This document shows positions 36,741 through 48,200 of a DNA stretch of 64,000 bases, one piece after another. Numbering within the stretch: the first letter of the stretch is position 1; each line of letters begins with the position of its first letter. Position numbers and translations under genes: made by a program. The notes under the pieces were generated by a model that did not search any database, was not told where the DNA came from, and saw only the letters and a list, made by a program, of their open reading frames with translations. The stretch lies in contig NZ_POTX01000002.1 of assembly GCF_003236305.1 (NCBI RefSeq), forward strand, positions 23,513 to 87,512. The letters are read 5' to 3'. The DNA comes from Micromonospora endophytica. Its GTDB lineage: Bacteria; Actinomycetota; Actinomycetes; Mycobacteriales; Micromonosporaceae.

Positions 36741-38602
36741 GGCTCACCGTGGGCCAGGCGGTCGTGCGCTTCCTGGCCGCCCAACGCAGCGAGCGCGACG
36801 GCGTCGAGCACCGCCTCTTCGAGGGCTGCTTCGGCATCTTCGGGCACGGCAACGTGGCCGGTCTGGGGCAGGCGCTGCTGGAGGCGGAACTCGCCACGCC
36901 CGGCGCGCTGCCGTACCGGCAGGCGCGCAACGAGCAGGGCATGGTGCACGCCGCCGTGGGCTTCGCCCGGATGCGGAACCGACTGTCCACCCTGGCCTGC
37001 ACCACGTCGATCGGGCCAGGCGCGACGAACATGGTCACCGGGGCGGCCCTGGCCACGGTGAACCGGCTGCCCGTGCTGCTGCTGCCCGGTGACGTCTTCA
37101 CCACCCGGGTCGCCGATCCGGTGCTCCAGCAGCTGGAGGTCCCGTACGCCGGTGACGTCAGCGTCAACGACACGTTCCGTCCGGTGTCGCGCTTCTTCGA
37201 CCGGGTGTCGCGGCCCGAGCAGCTGCCCGCGGCCCTGCTCGGCGCCGTACGGGTGCTCACCGATCCGGCCGAGACCGGGGCGGCCACCATCGCCCTGCCG
37301 CAGGACGTCCAAGCCGAGGCGTACGACTGGCCGGCGGAGCTGTTCGCCACGCGGACCTGGCACGTGCCCCGCCCGGTGCCCGAGCCGGCGGCGCTGGCCC
37401 GCGCCGTCGAGGTGCTGCGGGCCGCCCGGCGGCCGTTGATCGTCGCCGGTGGCGGGGTGAGCTACGCGGAGGCCACCGAGGCGCTGCGCCGCTTCGCCGA
37501 GGCGACCGGGATCCCGGTGGCGGAGACCCAGGCGGGCAAGGGTTCGCTGCGCCACGACCATCCGCTGGCGGTCGGGGCGATCGGTGCCACCGGCAGCACC
37601 GCGGCCAACGCGTTGGCCCGCGAGGCGGACGTGGTGCTCGGCATCGGCACCCGCTACAGCGACTTCACCACCGCTTCGCGCAGCATCTTCGCCGCCGCCG
37701 ACGTGCGCTTCGTCAATGTCAACATCGCCGCCTTCGACGCCGCCAAGCACGCCGGGGTGGCGCTGGTGGCCGACGCCCGCGCCGCGTTGGACGCGCTGAC
37801 CGAGGCGCTGGCCGGACACCGCACGGACGACGCGTACCAGCAGACTGCCCGCCGCCTGGCCGCGCAGTGGGACGCCGACGTGCAGCGGGCCTACCACCTC
37901 GGGCACGGGCCGCTGCCGGCCCAGTCGGAGATCATCGGCGCGGTCAACGACTGCGCCGATCCCCGCGACGTGATGGTCTGCGCCGCCGGGTCGCTCCCCG
38001 GCGACCTGCACAAGCTGTGGCGCTCGGCGGACCCGAAGAGCTACCACGTCGAGTACGGCTACTCCTGCATGGGCTACGAGATCGCCGGTGGTCTCGGGGT
38101 ACGGCTGGCCGCCCCGGACCGGGACGTGTTCGTGCTGGTCGGCGACGGCTCGTACCTGATGATGGCGCAGGAACTGGTCACCGCCGTGCAGGAACGGATG
38201 AAGCTGATCGTGGTGCTGGTGCAGAACCACGGCTTCGCCTCCATCGGCCGGCTGTCGGAGTCGGTGGGCGCCCAACGCTTCGGCACCGCCTACCGCTATC
38301 GCGGCGGCGAGGGCCGGCTCGACGGCGACGTCCTCCCGGTCGATCTGGCCGCCAACGCGGCCAGCCTCGGTGCCGACGTGCTGCGCGTCGCCACCATCGC
38401 CGAGCTGCGGGACGCGCTGGTGAAGGCGAAGTCGACCGACCGGGTGACGGTGATCCACATCGACGCCGACCCGAGCGTGGACGCGCCGTCGAGCGGCGCC
38501 TGGTGGGACGTGCCGGTCGCCGAACTGTCCGATCTGGATTCCGCGCGCTCCGCCCGGGCCGCGTACGTCGAGGCCAAGAAGGCACAGAGGAGCTACCTGT
38601 GA
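36737..38602 (+). CDS. iolD: THcHDO hydrolase, ThDP-dependent
   Basis: This 621-residue thiamin-diphosphate enzyme opens the ring of trihydroxycyclohexane-dione to 5-deoxy-glucuronate. The catalytic Glu is in the N-terminal [14 protein letters not shown] segment, the ThDP/Mg motif in [18 protein letters not shown] followed by [13 protein letters not shown], and the central domain has [12 protein letters not shown]. Length agrees with IolD (about 620-640). It starts inside the iolB stop and its own stop overlaps the GTG of iolA. Confidence 0.93.
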   Translation: MRLTVGQAVVRFLAAQRSERDGVEHRLFEGCFGIFGHGNVAGLGQALLEAELATPGALPYRQARNEQGMVHAAVGFARMRNRLSTLACTTSIGPGATNMVTGAALATVNRLPVLLLPGDVFTTRVADPVLQQLEVPYAGDVSVNDTFRPVSRFFDRVSRPEQLPAALLGAVRVLTDPAETGAATIALPQDVQAEAYDWPAELFATRTWHVPRPVPEPAALARAVEVLRAARRPLIVAGGGVSYAEATEALRRFAEATGIPVAETQAGKGSLRHDHPLAVGAIGATGSTAANALAREADVVLGIGTRYSDFTTASRSIFAAADVRFVNVNIAAFDAAKHAGVALVADARAALDALTEALAGHRTDDAYQQTARRLAAQWDADVQRAYHLGHGPLPAQSEIIGAVNDCADPRDVMVCAAGSLPGDLHKLWRSADPKSYHVEYGYSCMGYEIAGGLGVRLAAPDRDVFVLVGDGSYLMMAQELVTAVQERMKLIVVLVQNHGFASIGRLSESVGAQRFGTAYRYRGGEGRLDGDVLPVDLAANAASLGADVLRVATIAELRDALVKAKSTDRVTVIHIDADPSVDAPSSGAWWDVPVAELSDLDSARSARAAYVEAKKAQRSYL

Positions 38603-40095
38603 GGACCATCCCGCACTGGATCAACGGCGAACCGACAGCTGGGGTGTCGCAGCGCACCGCACCGGTGTTCAACCCGGCGACCGGCGTGCCCCAGGCCGAG
38701 GTTCTGCTCGCCGAGGCAGCCGACGTGCAGGCCGCGGTGGAGGCGGCGGCCACCGCGTTCGACACCTGGCAGGACGCCTCGCTGTCGCGGCGCACCAGCG
38801 TCCTGTTCGCCTTCCGGCAGCTGATGTACGACCACCTCGACGAGCTGGCCGGCATCATCTCCGACGAGCACGGCAAGGTGCTGGCCGACGCCCGGGGCGA
38901 GGTGCAGCGCGGCCTGGAGGTGGTGGAGTTCGCCTGCGGCATCCCGCAGCTGCTCAAGGGCGACTATTCCGACCAGGTCTCCGGCGGGGTGGACTCGTAC
39001 ACCTTCCGGCAACCCCTGGGGGTGGTCGCCGGGATCACGCCGTTCAACTTTCCGGTGATGGTGCCGAGTTGGATGCATCCGGTGGCCATCGCCTGCGGCA
39101 ACACCTTCGTGCTCAAGCCCAGCGAACGGGACCCGTCCGCGTCGCTGCTGATCGCCCGGCTCTGGGCGGCGGCCGGCCTGCCCGAGGGCGTTTTCAACGT
39201 CGTACACGGCGACCGGGTGGCGGTGGACGCGTTGCTCGACTCGCCGCAGGTGGCGGCCGTGTCGTTCGTCGGCTCCACGCCCATCGCCCGGTACATCCAC
39301 GGCCGCGCGTCGGCGGCCGGCAAGCGGGTGCAGGCGCTCGGTGGCGCGAAGAACCACGCCGTCGTGCTGCCCGACGCCGATCTGGAATTCGCCGCCGACC
39401 ACCTGACCGCGGCGGCCTTCGGGTCCGCGGGTCAGCGGTGCATGGCCATCTCCGCGGCGATCGCGGTCGGCGACGTCGGGGATCGCCTCGTCGAGGTGCT
39501 GCGCCGCCGGGCCGCCGAGGTCCGGGTCGGTCCCGGCCGGGACGCCGCCAGCGAGATGGGTCCGGTGGTGACCCGCGAGGCGCGCGAGCGGATCATCGGC
39601 TACATCGACTCCGGCGAGCAGCAGGGCGCCACGCTGGTGGTGGACGGCCGCGCGCTGACCGTCGCCGGACACGAGGACGGCTTCTTCGTCGGCCCCACCG
39701 TGCTGGATCACGTCACCGCCGAGATGGACGCCTACCGGGAGGAGATCTTCGGCCCGGTCGTCGTGGTGGTCCGCGTCGACACCCTCGACGAGGCGATCGC
39801 GTTGATCAACGCCAACCCGTACGGCAACGGCACGGCCGTCTTCACGGCCAGCGGTGCGGCGGCCCGGCGATTCCAGCGAGCGGTAACCGTCGGCATGATC
39901 GGCATCAACGTGCCGATCCCGGTGCCGATGGCGTATCACTCCTTCGGCGGGTGGAAGGACTCGCTCTTCGGCGAGTCGCACATCCACGGCCCGGAAGGCG
40001 TGCGGTTCTACACCCGCGCCAAGGTGGTCACCTCCCGGTGGCCACAGGTGACCCAGCCGGTCGCGGCGAGTCTCCAGTTTCCGACCGCGACCTGA
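38599..40095 (+). CDS. iolA: Methylmalonate/malonate semialdehyde dehydrogenase (acylating)
   Basis: This 498-residue aldehyde dehydrogenase of the MmsA/IolA type oxidises malonic semialdehyde to acetyl-CoA, the last step of the pathway. The N terminus [28 protein letters not shown], the [12 protein letters not shown] cofactor loop and the catalytic Cys in [11 protein letters not shown] (about residue 285) are all present, with a C-terminal [13 protein letters not shown]. It begins with GTG in a GTGA overlap with iolD. A 70-bp gap then leads to iolE. Confidence 0.92.
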   Translation: MRTIPHWINGEPTAGVSQRTAPVFNPATGVPQAEVLLAEAADVQAAVEAAATAFDTWQDASLSRRTSVLFAFRQLMYDHLDELAGIISDEHGKVLADARGEVQRGLEVVEFACGIPQLLKGDYSDQVSGGVDSYTFRQPLGVVAGITPFNFPVMVPSWMHPVAIACGNTFVLKPSERDPSASLLIARLWAAAGLPEGVFNVVHGDRVAVDALLDSPQVAAVSFVGSTPIARYIHGRASAAGKRVQALGGAKNHAVVLPDADLEFAADHLTAAAFGSAGQRCMAISAAIAVGDVGDRLVEVLRRRAAEVRVGPGRDAASEMGPVVTREARERIIGYIDSGEQQGATLVVDGRALTVAGHEDGFFVGPTVLDHVTAEMDAYREEIFGPVVVVVRVDTLDEAIALINANPYGNGTAVFTASGAAARRFQRAVTVGMIGINVPIPVPMAYHSFGGWKDSLFGESHIHGPEGVRFYTRAKVVTSRWPQVTQPVAASLQFPTAT

Positions 40096-40165
40096 CCCGC
40101 GCGGCCACCCCACCACTGCCACCACCGCGGCTTCGGCACGCGCAGTCCTCAAAGGAGACGACGGT

Positions 40166-41065
40166 ATGACGAACTTCGCCGATCGGATCGGCGGCGCGCC
40201 CATCTCGTGGGGCGTGTGTGAGGCACCGGACTGGGGTGTCGAGCTACCGGCGCAGCGGGTGCTCGCCGAAATGGCCCAGCTCGGGATCCGGGCCACCGAA
40301 CTCGGGCCGACCGGTTACCTCGGCACCTCCCCGGCCGACGTAAGCGCCGTGCTACAGGGCAACGGTCTGCGCCTGATCGGCGGCTTCCTGCCCGTACCGA
40401 TGCACATCGCCACCGACGCCGACCTCGCCGAGGCGGCAGCGGCCATGGACACCCTGGCCGCCGCCGGGTCCGAGGTCGTCGTGCTCGCCGCCCGGTCGAC
40501 CGACGGCAGTTACGACCACAAGGTCCGGCTCACCGAGGCGGAGTGGGACGCGCTGTTCGGCACGCTCGACCGGCTGCGGGCGATGGCCGACGAGCGGGGG
40601 CTGACCGCGACGCTGCACCCGCACGTGGGTACGGCGGTGGAGGACCGCGACTCGGTGCTGCGGCTGGTCGACCAGAGCGACATCCTGTTCTGCCTGGACA
40701 CCGGACACCTGCTGATCGGTGGCATGCAGCCGGCGGAACTGATCCGGCTGGCCGGTGACCGGATCGCCCACGTACACCTCAAGGACGTGAGCCTGCCGAC
40801 GGCCGCTGCCGTGGCGACCGGTGAGACGAGCTATCTGGCGGCCGTCCGGGCCGGTCTCTACACGCCGCTGGGCGACGGGGACCTCGACATCGCGGCGATC
40901 GTCGGCGAACTCGAGGCAGCCGGATACGCCGGCTGGTACGTCCTGGAACAGGACGCGGCCCTGTACGACGCACCCGAGGTGGGGGCCGGCCCGCTGCACG
41001 ACGTGCGGCGCAGCCTGGACTTCCTGGCCACGCTGAGCAGCGGCCAGCCCGAGGCGGTGCGGTGA
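40166..41065 (+). CDS. iolE: Inosose dehydratase
   Basis: This 299-residue xylose-isomerase-like TIM barrel dehydrates scyllo-inosose. Supporting segments are GGAPISWGVCEAPDWGVELP at the N terminus, the metal-site region LHPHVGTAVED, LFCLDTGHLLIGG and HVHLKDV, and a C-terminal WYVLEQDAALY. AAAGGAG lies just before the ATG. It is coupled to the following dehydrogenase by a GTGA overlap. Confidence 0.9.
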   Translation: MTNFADRIGGAPISWGVCEAPDWGVELPAQRVLAEMAQLGIRATELGPTGYLGTSPADVSAVLQGNGLRLIGGFLPVPMHIATDADLAEAAAAMDTLAAAGSEVVVLAARSTDGSYDHKVRLTEAEWDALFGTLDRLRAMADERGLTATLHPHVGTAVEDRDSVLRLVDQSDILFCLDTGHLLIGGMQPAELIRLAGDRIAHVHLKDVSLPTAAAVATGETSYLAAVRAGLYTPLGDGDLDIAAIVGELEAAGYAGWYVLEQDAALYDAPEVGAGPLHDVRRSLDFLATLSSGQPEAVR

Positions 41066-42084
41066 ACCGAGAGGTCACGGTCGGGTTGATCGGTGCCGGC
41101 GTGATGGGCGCCGACCACGCCCGACTGCTCAGCGGCGCGGTCGCCGGTGCCCGGGTCGGCGGGATCTACGACGTCGACGAGGCACGGGCCCGTCGGGTCG
41201 CGCAGGACAGCGGCGCCCGCCCGCTGATCGATCCGTTGAAGCTGATCGCGGACGAGAGCATCGACGCCGTCCTGATCGCCTCGTCGGACCCGACCCACGA
41301 GGAGTACGTGCTGGCCGCCATCGCCGCCGGCAAGCCGGTGCTCTGCGAGAAACCGCTCGCCCCGACCGTAGCCGGCTGCCAGCGGATCCTCGACGCCGAG
41401 ACGGCGTACGGACGCCGGCTGGTGACGGTGGGCTTCATGCGCCGCCACGACCCCGGGTATCTGGAGCTGAAACGAGCCCTCGACGACGGCGACATCGGCG
41501 CGCCGCTGGTGCTGCACTGCGTGCACCGCAACCCGACAAACAACCCGGGCCAGCCGAGCAGCAACGTGATCACCAACTCGGCGGTGCACGAGCTGGACGT
41601 CAGCCGGTGGTTGCTCGGCGAGGAGATCGTCGAGGCGACCGTGCACACCCCCCGCCCGGCAAGGGCGGCGGGCGGCACCGCCGACCCGCAGTTGCTGATC
41701 CTGCGAACCGCCTCCGGCACCCTGATCGACGTCGAGGTCTTCGTCAACGCCGGGTACGGCTACGAAGTGCGCTGCGAGCTGGTCGGCGAGACGGGCACGG
41801 TGCAGCTCGACACGCCGTCGGCCACCGTCGCGCGGCGCGGTGGCGGCACCACCAGGAGCCTGCCGATGGACTGGCGGCCCCGGTTCGCCGAGGCGTACCG
41901 GGCCGAGTTGCAGCACTGGGTGGACGGCGCACGACGAGCGAACCCACCGGCGCCCTCACCCGCCGCGACGGCCTGGGACGGCTACGTCGCCACCTACCTG
42001 GCGCAGGCCTGCGTCCAGGCGTTCGAGACCGGCGGCCCGGTCGCGATCGAGCTGCCCAACCGTCCCGCGCTCTACCAACCGTGA
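41062..42084 (+). CDS. iolG: Inositol 2-dehydrogenase
   Basis: This 340-residue Gfo/Idh/MocA enzyme oxidises myo-inositol to scyllo-inosose with NAD+. It has a Rossmann start VGLIGAGVMGADHARLL, the conserved EKPLAPT with the catalytic Lys (about residue 97), and NSAVHELDVSRWLLGE with the catalytic Asp-x3-His-type pair. It begins at GTG inside the iolE stop. With the upstream genes it completes every enzyme from myo-inositol to central metabolites; no inositol-specific permease gene is next to it. Confidence 0.88.
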   Translation: MNREVTVGLIGAGVMGADHARLLSGAVAGARVGGIYDVDEARARRVAQDSGARPLIDPLKLIADESIDAVLIASSDPTHEEYVLAAIAAGKPVLCEKPLAPTVAGCQRILDAETAYGRRLVTVGFMRRHDPGYLELKRALDDGDIGAPLVLHCVHRNPTNNPGQPSSNVITNSAVHELDVSRWLLGEEIVEATVHTPRPARAAGGTADPQLLILRTASGTLIDVEVFVNAGYGYEVRCELVGETGTVQLDTPSATVARRGGGTTRSLPMDWRPRFAEAYRAELQHWVDGARRANPPAPSPAATAWDGYVATYLAQACVQAFETGGPVAIELPNRPALYQP

Positions 42085-42087
42085 CCG

Positions 42088-42142
42088 GTGCGGGCCCACA
42101 CCGGCCGGCGCTTCCCCCATGCCGACCGGCATCGGCCCGCAC
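42088..42142 (+). promoter_or_regulatory. Nested inverted repeats after iolG
   Basis: GTGCGGGCC (42088-42096) pairs with GGCCCGCAC (42134-42142), and inside it ATGCCG/CGGCAT (42119-42132) forms a tight second dyad. The structure begins four bases after the iolG stop and precedes the PAP2-like gene. It may be a partial terminator separating the iol core from the genes that follow. Confidence 0.4.
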
Positions 42143-42177
42143 GTACACCGCGTCCCCCGAACAGTTGGAGTGAATCG

Positions 42178-44067
42178 ATGCCCCACCCCCTCTTCGCCGC
42201 TCACCCCCGCGCTTTGAGCCGGCGCAACCTGTTGCGTGGCACCGCCGCCATCTCCGCCGGACTGGTCGGCGGGCCGGCCCTGTCCTGGCTCTCTGTGCCC
42301 GCCCTGGCCGCCGCAGCGAAGGCGTTCGTCGACGATTACCAGAGCAACATCACCGCCAACCTGACAGTCGACACCAACGCCGCGGTACGCATCCTCTCCG
42401 GGGTGCAGACGCTGTGGCAGACCGGCCCCACCTGGGACACCGGTGTGCCGCTGGACCGCACGGTGCTGCGCGCGAACATGCGGCACTGTGCGGCGGTGAC
42501 CGCCGCCCGCACCGACGCGCAGGCCGCCCGGGCATTCATCCACGACCGCCAGCATCAGAGCTACGCTGTGATCTCCGGTCTCGGTGTGCTCGCCGACATC
42601 TACAAGGCCGGGGCGCTCGCGGTCACCAGCATCACCACCGCGCCGACCGGCACTCCCCCGACCACGATCAGCGACGCGGTACCGCCGGGTGCACCGGCCG
42701 GTTCCGCGATCGGGGCCGGTTCGCCCAGCTCGGCCCTTGGCGCTGTGGTGACGCTTGTGGACACCGTGCGCGGCGGCTTCTCCTCCAGCAACCCCAGCAA
42801 GTTCGCCGTGCAGTACCCGCGCCCCTGGCGGATGACCGAGAACAGCGAGGTCGTCGACACCGGCGAGGTCGACGAGCTGGGCTTCCCGATCTACCGCTCC
42901 GACGTGGTGGTCGCGCCCCAACTGCTGCGCCAACGCAGCCGCACCCCGGCCGAGGACGGCGGATTCCCCAGCGGGCACACCAACGCCCTGCACCTGGCCG
43001 CCCTCGCCTTCGCCTACGCCATACCGGAGCGCTTCCAGGAGCTCGTCACCTGCGCCTTCGACATCTCCGACACCCGCATCACGGCCGGCATGCACTCGCC
43101 GCTGGACGTGGTCAGCGGTCGGATCCTGGCCACCGCGCTGGCCGCCGCGATCCTCAACGACCCGGCCAACGCCGGGCTCAAGGCCGCCGCCCGACAACAG
43201 GCCGCCGCGTACCTGCAGGCGCAGACCGGCACCACCGCCGACACCCTCTACGCGTACGCGCACAGCGGCGCGAGCAGCGTCGACCCGTACGCCGACCGGG
43301 CGGCCAACCAGCGGCTGGTGACCCCGAAGCTGACCTACATCCTGCCCCGGACCGGCCGCGACAAGCCGCTGACCGTACCGAAGGGCGCCGAGGTTCTGTT
43401 GGAGACCCGCCTGCCCTACCTGACCGCCGCGCAGCGGCGGGCGGTGCTGCGCAGCACCGCGCTGCCGGCCGGCTACGCGCTGCTCGACGGGCCCGAGCAG
43501 TGGGGCCGGATCAACCTGTTCGCCGCCGCCGACGGCTACGGCGCCTTCGACGACGACGTCGAGGTCACCCTCGACGCGGCTGCCGGCGGCTTCCACGGCG
43601 CCGACACCTGGCGCAACGACATCAGCGGCCCGGGCGGGCTCACCCTGCGCGGCACCGGCACCCTCGGCCTGACCGGCGCGAACCGGTTCCGGGGTGGGGT
43701 GCGGGTGCTCGGCGGCACCCTGGTCGCCGGCGCGACGAACGCCCTCGGCACCGGCGACGTGCAGGTCCGCGACGCCGCGCTGCGGCTGACCCAGGCGAGC
43801 ACGGTCGGCGGCGGCTACCGCCAGCACAACGGGCTGCTCGCCGCTACCGCCCGCCAGGGTGGGCACGCCGCGTTGACCGTCAACGGCACGGCCGAGCTGG
43901 GCCGGGGCAGCGCCCTGGAGCTGACCGTCGAACCCGGCGCGCAGCTCGTCACGGTTCTGCGGGCCCGCCGGTTGACGGGTCGTTTCGCCAGCATCGTGGT
44001 CCCGGGATACCGGGCCGAGCCGATCTACACCGCCAACGCGGTGCTCGTCCGGCTGCGGCGCGGCTGA
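42178..44067 (+). CDS. Tat-exported PAP2-family phosphatase/haloperoxidase with beta-strand tail
   Basis: This 629-residue protein starts with a Tat signal (SRRNLLRG, about residues 14-21, then a hydrophobic stretch to about 45). The middle is a PAP2/vanadium haloperoxidase-like domain: the RP segment YPRPWRM, GGFPSGHTNALHLAALAF and DTRITAGMHSPLDVVSGR supply the phosphate/vanadate-binding residues. The C-terminal part (about 470-629) has an autotransporter-associated beta-strand repeat (GPGGLTLRGTGTLGLTGANR, then VRVLGGTLVAG). It would act outside the membrane as an acid phosphatase. GGAG lies 7-8 bases before ATG 42178. Confidence 0.8.
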   Translation: MPHPLFAAHPRALSRRNLLRGTAAISAGLVGGPALSWLSVPALAAAAKAFVDDYQSNITANLTVDTNAAVRILSGVQTLWQTGPTWDTGVPLDRTVLRANMRHCAAVTAARTDAQAARAFIHDRQHQSYAVISGLGVLADIYKAGALAVTSITTAPTGTPPTTISDAVPPGAPAGSAIGAGSPSSALGAVVTLVDTVRGGFSSSNPSKFAVQYPRPWRMTENSEVVDTGEVDELGFPIYRSDVVVAPQLLRQRSRTPAEDGGFPSGHTNALHLAALAFAYAIPERFQELVTCAFDISDTRITAGMHSPLDVVSGRILATALAAAILNDPANAGLKAAARQQAAAYLQAQTGTTADTLYAYAHSGASSVDPYADRAANQRLVTPKLTYILPRTGRDKPLTVPKGAEVLLETRLPYLTAAQRRAVLRSTALPAGYALLDGPEQWGRINLFAAADGYGAFDDDVEVTLDAAAGGFHGADTWRNDISGPGGLTLRGTGTLGLTGANRFRGGVRVLGGTLVAGATNALGTGDVQVRDAALRLTQASTVGGGYRQHNGLLAATARQGGHAALTVNGTAELGRGSALELTVEPGAQLVTVLRARRLTGRFASIVVPGYRAEPIYTANAVLVRLRRG

Positions 44068-44084
44068 GGCGGATCTGCTCGGAC

Positions 44085-45230
44085 ATGACGATGACCTCCG
44101 GACGCGCCGGCCAGCCCAGCGTTGTGCTGGTCGGCGCGCACGGCTACGGCCGCGAACACCTGCACCGGTTGGCCCGCCTACAGGCCGCCGGGCGGTTGCG
44201 CCTGGTCGGGGTGGCCGACCCGCGACCGCTCGACGCCGAGCAGCGCTCCCTGGCCGGCGCCGCCGCGCACCGGCCCGACGCGGCCGAGCTGATCGCCGCC
44301 GTCGAGCCGGATCTGGTCATCCTCGCCACCCCGGTGCACACCCACGTCGACCTCGCCGTGTTGGCCCTGCGGGCCGGCGCGCACGTGCTGTTGGAGAAGC
44401 CGCCAGCGCCCACCCTCGACGGCCTCGGCCAGTTGCTCGCGGCCCAACGCGAGACCGGACGGGCCTGCCAGATCGGCTTCCAGGCGTTCGGCTCCGGTGC
44501 CGTCGACGAACTGACCCGGCAGATCCGGGCCGGCGTGCTCGGCGAGGTACGCGGCATCGCAGCGACCGGACTCTGGTGGCGCGACGACGACTACTGGTCC
44601 CGGTCGGCGTGGGCCGGACGGCGGTGGCTGCACGGCCGGCCCGTCAACGACGGCGCCCTGACGAACGCGTTCGCGCACGCGGTCGCGCTGGCGGTGCGGC
44701 TCGACGGCTCCGGCGGCGACCGGTCGATCCGCCAGATCGAACTGGACACCTACCGCACCCGCGCCGTGACGGCCCACGACACGGCCAGCGTCCGCCTGCG
44801 TACCGCCCGGGGCACCCCGGTCACGATCGCCGTCACGCTCTGCGCGCAGCAGCCCGTCGAGCCGTTCATCGAGGTGTTCGGCAGCGCCGGCACCGCCGTG
44901 CTGCACTACACGCAGGACCGGTTGCGCACCCCCGCCGGGGACAGCGTGCACCGCCGTACCGATCTGGTGGAGAACCTCCTCGACCAGATCGCCGACCCGG
45001 GCGTGCCGCTGCTGGTGCCGCTGTCGCAGACGCTGTCCTTCACCCAGGTCGCCGAGGCGGTGCACCGCAGCCCGGCACCGGTCGAGGTCGCCCAGCGGTC
45101 CCTGACCGACCTGCCTGCCCTGACCCGCCGGGCCGCCACCACCGGCCGGCTCTACCGTGAGCTCGGCGCCGACTGGGCGCGCGCCGCGGCGTACCGATGG
45201 ACCCCACCGTCGCACCCGCCGACCGGGTGA
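44085..45230 (+). CDS. Gfo/Idh/MocA-family dehydrogenase
   Basis: This 381-residue oxidoreductase has a Rossmann N domain (VVLVGAHGYGREHLHRLARL), DLVILATPVHTHVDLAVLAL, the Lys motif LLEKPPAPT and the substrate-side stretch GRPVNDGALTNAFAHAVALAVRL. It likely oxidises or epimerises a sugar or cyclitol with NAD(P). The start is ATG 44085 or 44091; no strong ribosome site is visible, and it lies 17 bp after the previous stop, so it may be translated by coupling. It precedes the alpha-mannosidase by 34 bp, suggesting a role in handling the released sugar. Confidence 0.82.
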   Translation: MTMTSGRAGQPSVVLVGAHGYGREHLHRLARLQAAGRLRLVGVADPRPLDAEQRSLAGAAAHRPDAAELIAAVEPDLVILATPVHTHVDLAVLALRAGAHVLLEKPPAPTLDGLGQLLAAQRETGRACQIGFQAFGSGAVDELTRQIRAGVLGEVRGIAATGLWWRDDDYWSRSAWAGRRWLHGRPVNDGALTNAFAHAVALAVRLDGSGGDRSIRQIELDTYRTRAVTAHDTASVRLRTARGTPVTIAVTLCAQQPVEPFIEVFGSAGTAVLHYTQDRLRTPAGDSVHRRTDLVENLLDQIADPGVPLLVPLSQTLSFTQVAEAVHRSPAPVEVAQRSLTDLPALTRRAATTGRLYRELGADWARAAAYRWTPPSHPPTG

Positions 45231-45264
45231 GGCACTGATCGGCGACGACGAAGGACGACGACAC

Positions 45265-48200
45265 ATGCACATCAGCCAGATCGAGACCACCGACCTGTTC
45301 CTCGGCCCCGAGGGCGCACCCCGGCAGGTGGTCCGGGTCACCCTCACCGTCGAGCAGCCGACCCCACCGGTGTCGGTCCGCATCGACGGTCCCACCGTGC
45401 GTACCCCGGAACCGGTGGTCACCGCGGCGCTCGCCGCCGGGGAGTCGGTGACGGTCGAGGTGGGCGTGCAGGTCGCCGCGCCGGCCCCGGAGGGCTCCTG
45501 GCATCGGATCACCGTCGTGGCGCAAACCCCCGCCGCGCGGGTCACCGCCGACGGTGAGCTGCGCGCCGCGGCGACCGGCTGGACCGTGTGGATGGTGTCG
45601 CACTTCCACTACGACCCGGTCTGGTGGAACACCCAGCGCGGCTTCACCGAGCTGTGGCAGCAACTGCCCGACGTACCCGGCGCCGACCGGCTGCGCCCAC
45701 CGTTCGTCCGGACCGCCTTCGACCTGGTCCGCGCCCACCTCGACGCGGCCCGCCACGACGACGACTACCGGTTCGTCCTCGCCGAGATCGACTACCTCCA
45801 GCCGTACTGGAACGTATTCGTCGACGACCGCGCGGACCTGCGCCGGCTGCTCCGCGAGGGTCGCGTCGAACTGGTCGGCGGCATGTACAACGAGCCCAAC
45901 ACCAACCTGACGCACCCCGAGTCGACCATCCGCAACGCGGTGCAGGGCATCGGCTACCAGCGTGACGTGCTCGGCGGCGATCCGCGTACCGCCTGGATGC
46001 TCGACGTGTTCGGTCACGACCCGGCCTTCCCCGGGTTGATGGCCGACGCCGGGCTCACCTCCAGCGCGTGGGCGCGCGGCCCGTTCCACCAGGTCGGTGC
46101 CAAACGGCACACCGGCGACATCACCCGAATGCAGTTCCCCAGCGAGTTCGAGTGGCTCTCGCCCACCGGCCGTGGCCTGCTCACCGCCTATCTGGCCGAC
46201 CACTACGTGGCCGGCTGGGGCATGGAACGCAAGGAGACCCTCGACGAGGCGATGGCCGAGGCGTACGCGCAGTACCGCGAGCTGCGTAAGGTCGCCGCCA
46301 CCCGCAACGTGCTGCTGCCGGTCGGCCACGACCACAACATTCCGTCCCGCTGGTGCACCGAGATCCACCGCGCCTGGCCGCAGCGCTACCAGTGGCCCCG
46401 ATTCCGGATGGGCGTGCCTCGCGATTTCTTCGCCGCCGTCCGCGCCGAACTCACCGGCGCCGCGGACGGTGCCGGTACTGCCGGCCTAGCCCCGGCCGCC
46501 CGGCGGCCATCGCCGCAGACCCGCGACATGAACCCGGTCTACACCGGCAAGGACGTCTCCTACATCGACACCAAGCAGGCCCAACGCGCCACCGAGACGC
46601 TGCTGCTGGACGCCGAACGGCTCGCCACCCTGGCCATGCTGCTCGGCGACCGCTACCCGAGTGAGGCGCTGGACAAGGCGTGGCGGCTGCTTTCCTACGG
46701 CGCGCACCACGACGCCGTCACCGGAACCGAATCCGACCAGGTGTACCTCGACCTGTTGGCCGGCTGGCGGGAAGCTCACGAGTTGGCCGGCACCGCCTGG
46801 CGCGATGCTGCCGCCGGGCTCGCCGCACACGTGGACACCGAGGGCGGCGGGCAGGCGGTGCTGCTGGTCAACTCGCTGTCCTGGGCCCGCGACGGCATCG
46901 CCCGGATTCGGCTGCGCTATCCCGCGCCCGGCCCGGCCGGTGTCGTCGTACGCGACGAGACCGGCGCCGACCTGCCTGCGGTGGCCGAAGGGCTGACCCG
47001 TCACGACGACGGCAGCATCGCCGAGGTCGACCTGTCGGTGCCGGCCAGCGCCGTCCCGGCGCTGGGCTACCGGGTGCTGCGGGTGGCCACCGACGACCAG
47101 CGGGCCACGGTCGAGGCGGCGCGGGCCGACGCGGTGCCCGCCCGGCCGGTCACCGGCTGGTCCGCCACGAGCGGCCCCCCGTCGATCAGCAACGCGACCT
47201 TCCAGGTGGATGCCGACCCGCGCCGAGGCGGTGCCCTGTGCCGCATCGTGGACCGCCGCACCGGCCGTGACCTGCTGCGCCCGGACGGGCTCGGCGACGA
47301 ACTGATCGTCCAGGACGAGTACGTCGACCACCCCAGATATGGGGAGGGCCCCTGGCATCTGCTGCCGAAGGGGCCGGGTCGCGGTTTCGGCGACAACCCC
47401 GCCGAGGTACGCGTCGAGCAGAGCGCCGCCGGCAGCCGGCTGATCAGCCGCACCGTCCTCGACGAGTTGCAGGTCACCCGCGAGGTCATCCTCTGGCACG
47501 GCACCGACCGGATCGACTTCCGGACCCACGTCGACGGGTCCATCGGCCAGGACCGGCTGCTGCGGGTCCGCTTCGACCTCGCGCTGCCCGGCACCCTGCC
47601 GGTCGCGGAGGTGGGCTTCGCCGCCATCGGCCGCCCCTTCGGGTTCCCCGAGTCCGACTCGGCCGAACATCTCTGGGCCCTGGACAACCCCGCACACACC
47701 TGGGCCGGGCTCTCCTCGACCGCCCGGATCCGGTTGCGCGGCGAGGACGGCGACGTGCACCAGCACGCCATCGGCGTTGCCGAACTCGTCGCCGACGACG
47801 ATCCCGGGCTCGACGATCAGGTGCGGGCGGTGCTCGTCGCGCTGGCCCGGCAGGGGGTCACCGCCACCCGTACCGTCCCGGACGGGCCGCGCTACGGCGC
47901 GCTCGACGCCGACTCGAACCTGCCCGACGTACGCATCGTGCTCGGCGCGGACAACTCCTTCGCCGAGGCCGTGCTCAATGCCGCCGACGACGCCTACCGG
48001 GCCGTGCTGGCCGCCACCGGACGGGTGTTCGTGCCGGCCGCCCGGCCACGCCCGCAGGTCTGGGTACCGGACGCCGACCTGCGCGACCCGCGCGACCTGC
48101 CGGTGCTCATCGTCACCGCAGCCGACCCGCTCATCGGTGATCTCGACGACGCGACGATCGAGGTACGCCAACCGACCCGGCTGGCCGGCTTCGACGACCC

